The notes under the pieces: model-generated
The model's input: only the letters and a program-made list of their open reading frames with translations
What the model was told of the DNA's origin: nothing
The model's database searches: none
Source of the DNA: Gnetum montanum
Taxonomy: Eukaryota > Streptophyta > Gnetopsida > Gnetales > Gnetaceae
Assembly: GCA_015680685.1 (NCBI GenBank)
Contig: MNCI01009664.1
Location: forward strand, 34,634 to 98,633
Direction: 5' to 3'
DNA length: 64,000 nt
Translations under genes and position numbers: made by a program
Shown: positions 60,380 to 64,000 of the stretch, piece by piece
Layout of the letters: each line of letters opens with the position of its first letter
How positions within the stretch are numbered: the stretch's first letter is position 1

Positions 60380-60665
60380 TTAAAAAATAACCTTATTTCT
60401 ATTTTTTACCATCTAACCAACTAAAAGGAAATAATTAGACATTTTGAAAACATAGAAAACATCATAGACCTACACTTGACTTCCATCTTTGAGAGTAATA
60501 AGGACTTTTCTAATTCCTTCAATGTGGATCTACTCACCATCACCCACTTTGATTATGCCCAATATTCTATTAGACTTATCCTCAATAAAATATTCTTTGT
60601 GAGGAGTCATGTGGTTTGCATAGCCATTGTCAAGGATCCATGTAATTGAAGTGATATAATTAAAC
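60380..60665 (-). pseudogene. pro: Protease domain of element F
   Basis: Reads TWILDNGYANHMTPHKEYF, where the catalytic triplet D-S-G of copia proteases is D-N-G, followed by SNRILGIIKVGDGE and VLITLKDGSQV. Confidence 0.8.
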
Positions 60666-60794
60666 ATGGTGAATGCTACAAAATTTGAGTTATCTTAACA
60701 ACCAATAATTTGTTTGCCTCTATCTTGTGATGCAAGATTTTTGCCTTCTTAAGTATCTTGAATTGTGAGATTTTTTATATCCGTCTTCTACCAA

Positions 60795-61451
60795 CATCTT
60801 TCTTCATAATGGCCTCTCTTGCCACAAAAGGTGCACCATGCAACTAATGAATATGATTCATCTTGACCTCCTTTAGGTTAGAAATTAGTCCTACCATCTC
60901 TAAGACCTCCTCTTCCTCTGGAAAAATTCTAAAAACCTCTATCTCTTAGCTGAAATTTTCCTCTTAAATTTTGAGACCTTGTGTTATTTAATTGCCTCTC
61001 TTCTCTTAAATAATTAAATCTACCTCCCTCTCTTCTTCCTCTAGTGAATCTTCCACATATTTAAGGGCCTAGAGCTATAACATAAACATTCTAATTTGGA
61101 TCTACAATCTTCAATTTTTCTAAAGCCTTCAAACCTGCAATTAACAAATCAATCATATAGATGGAAAGATCTTTTTTCTAAACAATAATTTCAATGGAGG
61201 TAGAGAATCTATAATCATTATAAAGAACCTGCATTAACTTATTTAACTTCTACTACATTATGAGGTTGTAATTGTACTCATCCAAATTTATCAAAATAAC
61301 GTGAAGCCTATCGAAAAAAGGAAAGAGAGGCTCTCCTCTTGTAATCCTTAAATTATCAAAATTTGTCTTGTATTTCATTTTTTTCAACTTCTTGTTTACC
61401 TCATTACCTTTATACTCATCTTACAAGATGTCCCAACAAGCCTTGAATGTG
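60795..61451 (-). pseudogene. gag: gag (partial) of element F with CCHC knuckle
   Basis: The capsid-like part reads TFKACWDIL, DEYKGNEVNKKLKKMKYKTN and GEPLFPFFDRLHVILINLDE. A textbook zinc knuckle CTFCGKRGHYEERC (C-x2-C-x4-H-x4-C) lies at about 60795-60836. The N-terminal end is missing at 61451, where element E begins. Confidence 0.83.
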
Positions 61452-62341
61452 TGATGAAATGTAAATAAGATGACTATGTCAATGCATTGTTGTTGACATA
61501 GCCTCATTGATGCATCCATATTGATGCATCTTGGGATGCGTTGGTGCATGTGTATTGACATTGATGCAATCATTGCCTATATAAATGTGCACACCCATCG
61601 TATTTATGGCATCATTCAGTCATTCCCTTATTTGAACTCTTGAAATTCCTTTCTGTAGAAGTTAGAAACATTTTCCCTCTAAGTACCCATAGCATGGATC
61701 AAAGTGATTGTACGATATTTTCTTCAATTACAACATGTACCTAGACACAGTTTTGTGAATGGTAATAAAATTGAGATTTCTTTCATGCATTGTAGCACTT
61801 GGATTAGTTTAACTTTACTCTCCAAAAATTTACTTTAATTACAATTTAATTTCTCATTATTAAACATTTAATATGATAATTCATAATTCATGTAACCATG
61901 ATCACTTTGAGCATAATATATTAATGCTTAGCAATCTCAATAGTTGATACTTGGTATGCCTAGTAGTAAACACTTAGTAGTGAAGTAGCATTCATATACA
62001 TTCAAGATGTGTATGGAAAGGGGGAGTGGAAGCTTCACATATAGGATGGTTAGTTAATGAATTAGTTAATTTAAATATTGAACCTTACTTTATTTAATTA
62101 TTTTGTAGACATAGAAAATACTAAAAAGTATAAAAATAAATATCTTACACCTCAATCACACTTAACCATATCAACAAATTAATACAGGCGTGAATTGAAA
62201 AGATAATGATTAACAACAACACCTTTCACCATCTAATAATATTGGCCATTTAGGTAAATAGAGTCCATGGAATTTGACTAGATCATACATACATGCTAGT
62301 GATTCATATGGTTGGGCATAAGGAATACCCACTACTCATCA
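61452..62341 (+). repeat. Element E 5' LTR (890 bp)
   Basis: Starts TGATGAAATGTAAATAAG and ends CTCATCA. The body matches the B, C and D LTRs in the parts AAGATGTGTATGGAAAG and ATATGGTTGGGCATA. Confidence 0.85.
61479..61585 (+). promoter_or_regulatory. Element E U3: phased lattice and TATA
   Basis: TCAATG/TTGACA/TTGATG hexamers start at 61479, 61493, 61507, 61521, 61541 (TTGGTG) and 61555: steps 14, 14, 14, 20, 14. TATATAAA at 61578-61585 is 24 bp from the last, centre to centre. Confidence 0.72.
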
Positions 62342-62359
62342 TTGACACCATTACTAGGT
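62342..62359 (+). other. Primer-binding site of element E
   Basis: TTGACACCATTACTAGGT after the LTR; a more decayed tRNA-Asp type site. Confidence 0.6.
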
Positions 62360-62497
62360 ACTCATTTTAGCTAAGAGTGCTAAGTACTATTAGATAGTGA
62401 AATCATAAAAAGTTTTTGTAAAAGAAAATAATGCATTATGTTTTAAAAAAATAATAATAATATTTTATCAAGGCACACTATATCAAAACAAACTAAG

Positions 62498-63557
62498 ATG
62501 GCTTCTTCTCATAGGAATGTTTCATCACCATCTAATAATGACTCCAACTAGCAACAAGATAGAACTAGAAGAAATGTTGGTAAGATACCTTAATAGCTGA
62601 AGGTTTTCTATCCACATCAAGATTCCTATTATTCAAACTTTGACTTCATTCTCCATCAAGATGAACAACTATGTTGGAGGGATCTAGAGGACAACATTTT
62701 ATTACCTCTTGATCATTCTATTCCTTCAATGTTCATGGAAACTCTCATGAAACTAGGACTTGAACCAATGGACCCAAATTACCAAGTAATAGAGCACCTC
62801 ACTAGAGATTATTAGCTAATAGAGGTCCAATTTAGGACAAATCAATACATGGAGGCATGCAATAAAGCCTCCAAGGATAAACACATCCTAATTTCATTGT
62901 TTCTATAATCATAGAAGGAGGACCTAGAATTTCTATCAAGGAAATCTCAACACCAAGGTCCTTCTCCTTTGGATGAGGGAGACACCATCCACCAACAATT
63001 ATAATTAATTTTTGTGAGTAACCAAGATGAAGAAAAAATTGGTTCCAGAACTAGAAGAAAGGTTAAGATCTCTAAACCATTCATCAAAAGAACAATCAAG
63101 CAAACAAAGGAGAAGGAAAAGTTAACACCACTCTCATAGTCCTTCACCTTCGCCATCCTTCTTATCATCAAACTTTAATAGAAGGGATTTTGACTAAAAT
63201 AGAAGAAGGAATGATCAAGATCAAGATAGAGATGATTGAAGGTTCCATCATAGGAATGGGAGAAGCAAGCATAGTCAATAATAAGAGGAACATGAGCATC
63301 ATCTGAAAAGAAGGCATAAAAGGTCACATCATAGGAGGCATAGCCATGATAGGGGCCACCATGAATATAATGACTATGATGGACCATTGCTAGCTATAAA
63401 AAGCATGATCAATATTTTAGAAGTAGTTCGTATTTGTACCAAGCATCAAAAGGATAGTCAAATCAAACAACTTAATATGAACAACATCCCTAAATTTTAA
63501 TAATGGTATAATGTTGATCTACAACATTATTTACAAGTCTTTCATGATGTTCATGCC
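62498..63557 (+). pseudogene. gag: gag (partial) of element E
   Basis: Start at ATG 62498 (MASSHRNVSSPSNND). FDFILHQDEQLCWRDLEDN and PLDHSIPSMFMETLMKLGL align with the gags of A and C. A His/Asp/Arg-rich linker lies near 63180-63400. The capsid-like part begins with MNNIPKF near 63480 and stops after YLQVFHDVHAY, at the break. Several stops are present. Confidence 0.83.
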
Positions 63558-63756
63558 TATGATTATGGGTGTTTCCACTGTTGATGTGCAGGCTTTTGAA
63601 ATATGATGGCTTGAAAATATGGAAGACTCATGTGGTGCCTGAATGAAATCGCCCTTCTAATCCACTAGTGGTCCATGATGCTTATGCTCTCATGGACAAT
63701 AGTTTCCTTGTGTATCATGACACTCCTCTCAGCCTAGCTTACTCTAATTATTAGGA
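63558..63756 (+). other. Foreign sequence after the element E break, possible coding remnant
   Basis: One plus frame reads LLKYDGLKIWKTHVVPE, then NPLVVHDAYALMDNSFLVYH and DTPLSLAYSNY with few stops. This has protein-like composition, but I do not recognise a family and it is short. Confidence 0.3.
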
Positions 63757-64000
63757 GGATGTCTCTTATAATTTCTATCTTTATATGTTTTTTCACTATA
63801 CCTTTGTACAAAATCAGAGGCCGAGCTTAAAATTTGATTCATAACTCTTGTAGGAAAACCATAAACAAAATTATAAGTTGGTGTCCCAATAGCCTTTGTA
63901 GTATCATGGGGATGTCTCTTATAATTTCTATCTTTATATGTTTTTTCATTATACCTTTGTACAAAATCGGAGGCTGAGCTTAAAATTTGATTCATAACTC
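63757..64000 (-). repeat. 153-bp tandem repeat, open on the minus strand
   Basis: GGATGTCTCTTATAATTTC starts at 63757 and again at 63910, a period of 153 bp (51 codons). Only a few substitutions separate the copies. The minus strand is open through both copies (63744-63995) and repeats MNQILSSASDFVQRY, then EKTYKDRNYKRHP and GTPTYNFVYGFPTRV. The window ends in the second copy, so array length is unknown. The protein family is not recognised. Confidence 0.65.

Larger units (their letters stand above)
57100..61451 (-). mobile_element. Element F: Ty1/copia retrotransposon, 5' part cut off by element E
   Basis: Minus-strand order gag, protease, integrase, reverse transcriptase, RNase H, then a polypurine tract (AGGAGGGAA complementary to about 57664-57673) and a 3' LTR. 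This order is diagnostic of copia. The gag N-terminal part and 5' LTR are missing because element E starts at 61452, inside gag. All domains contain stops. Confidence 0.88.
61452..63557 (+). mobile_element. Element E: Athila-like LTR retrotransposon, 5' part only
   Basis: 5' LTR, tRNA-Asp type primer site and part of gag on the plus strand, inserted into the gag of copia element F. The element is broken at about 63557 inside gag, where similarity to the other gags stops abruptly. Its far end is not in the window, so a target duplication cannot be checked. Confidence 0.82.

Overview
The window looks like intergenic DNA from a large, repeat-rich plant nuclear genome. A gymnosperm is my best guess, from the age and density of the decayed LTR elements, but no host gene is present to confirm it. 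Nothing resembles a bacterial, organellar or intact nuclear gene. Almost all recognisable coding matter is broken retrotransposon gag and pol. The stop codons often sit where a related copy has CAA, CGA or TGG, as expected from long-term cytosine deamination.

Layout. 1-1545 is a degenerate tandem array of about 185 bp units. 1553-3298 is a Tat-like Ty3/gypsy fragment (extra RNase H plus integrase). It is interrupted by element A (3304-13062, + strand), a full-length Athila-like element with two LTRs. 13063-15534 is non-coding apart from a 20-bp minisatellite (14361-14684). Element B (15535-23147, - strand) is Athila-like and has lost its 3' end. 23148-28912 is decayed intergenic DNA with tRNA-derived SINE-like copies, a LINE reverse-transcriptase fragment and a solo LTR (27664-28471) with a perfect TATGT duplication. 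Element D (28918-55124, - strand) has a perfect CTAGT duplication and is split by element C (33987-47018, + strand). 55125-57099 is intergenic. A copia element F (- strand, 57100-61451) is cut by Athila-like element E (+ strand, from 61452). E's gag is itself broken at about 63557, and the window ends in a 153-bp repeat.

The Athila-like elements (A, B, C, D, E and the solo LTR) share LTR ends TGATGA...TCATCA, a primer-binding site resembling the 3' end of tRNA-Asp, and a homologous gag. A-D also show the order protease, reverse transcriptase, RNase H, integrase. C and D carry an extra module of about 3 kb downstream of integrase: a long accessory reading frame of about 930 codons preceded by its own TATA box. 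A lacks it.

The most striking observation concerns the LTR promoters. In all nine LTRs examined, a hexamer core (GATATC in the A subfamily, TCAACA/TTGATG-like in the rest) recurs on a 14-bp step. There is a single 20-bp step near the promoter end, normally the next-to-last interval, and the lattice ends about 24-27 bp (centre to centre) from the TATA box. The internal promoters of the accessory module show the same 14-bp stepping. I infer a phased transcription-factor binding array whose spacing has been kept while the motif changed.
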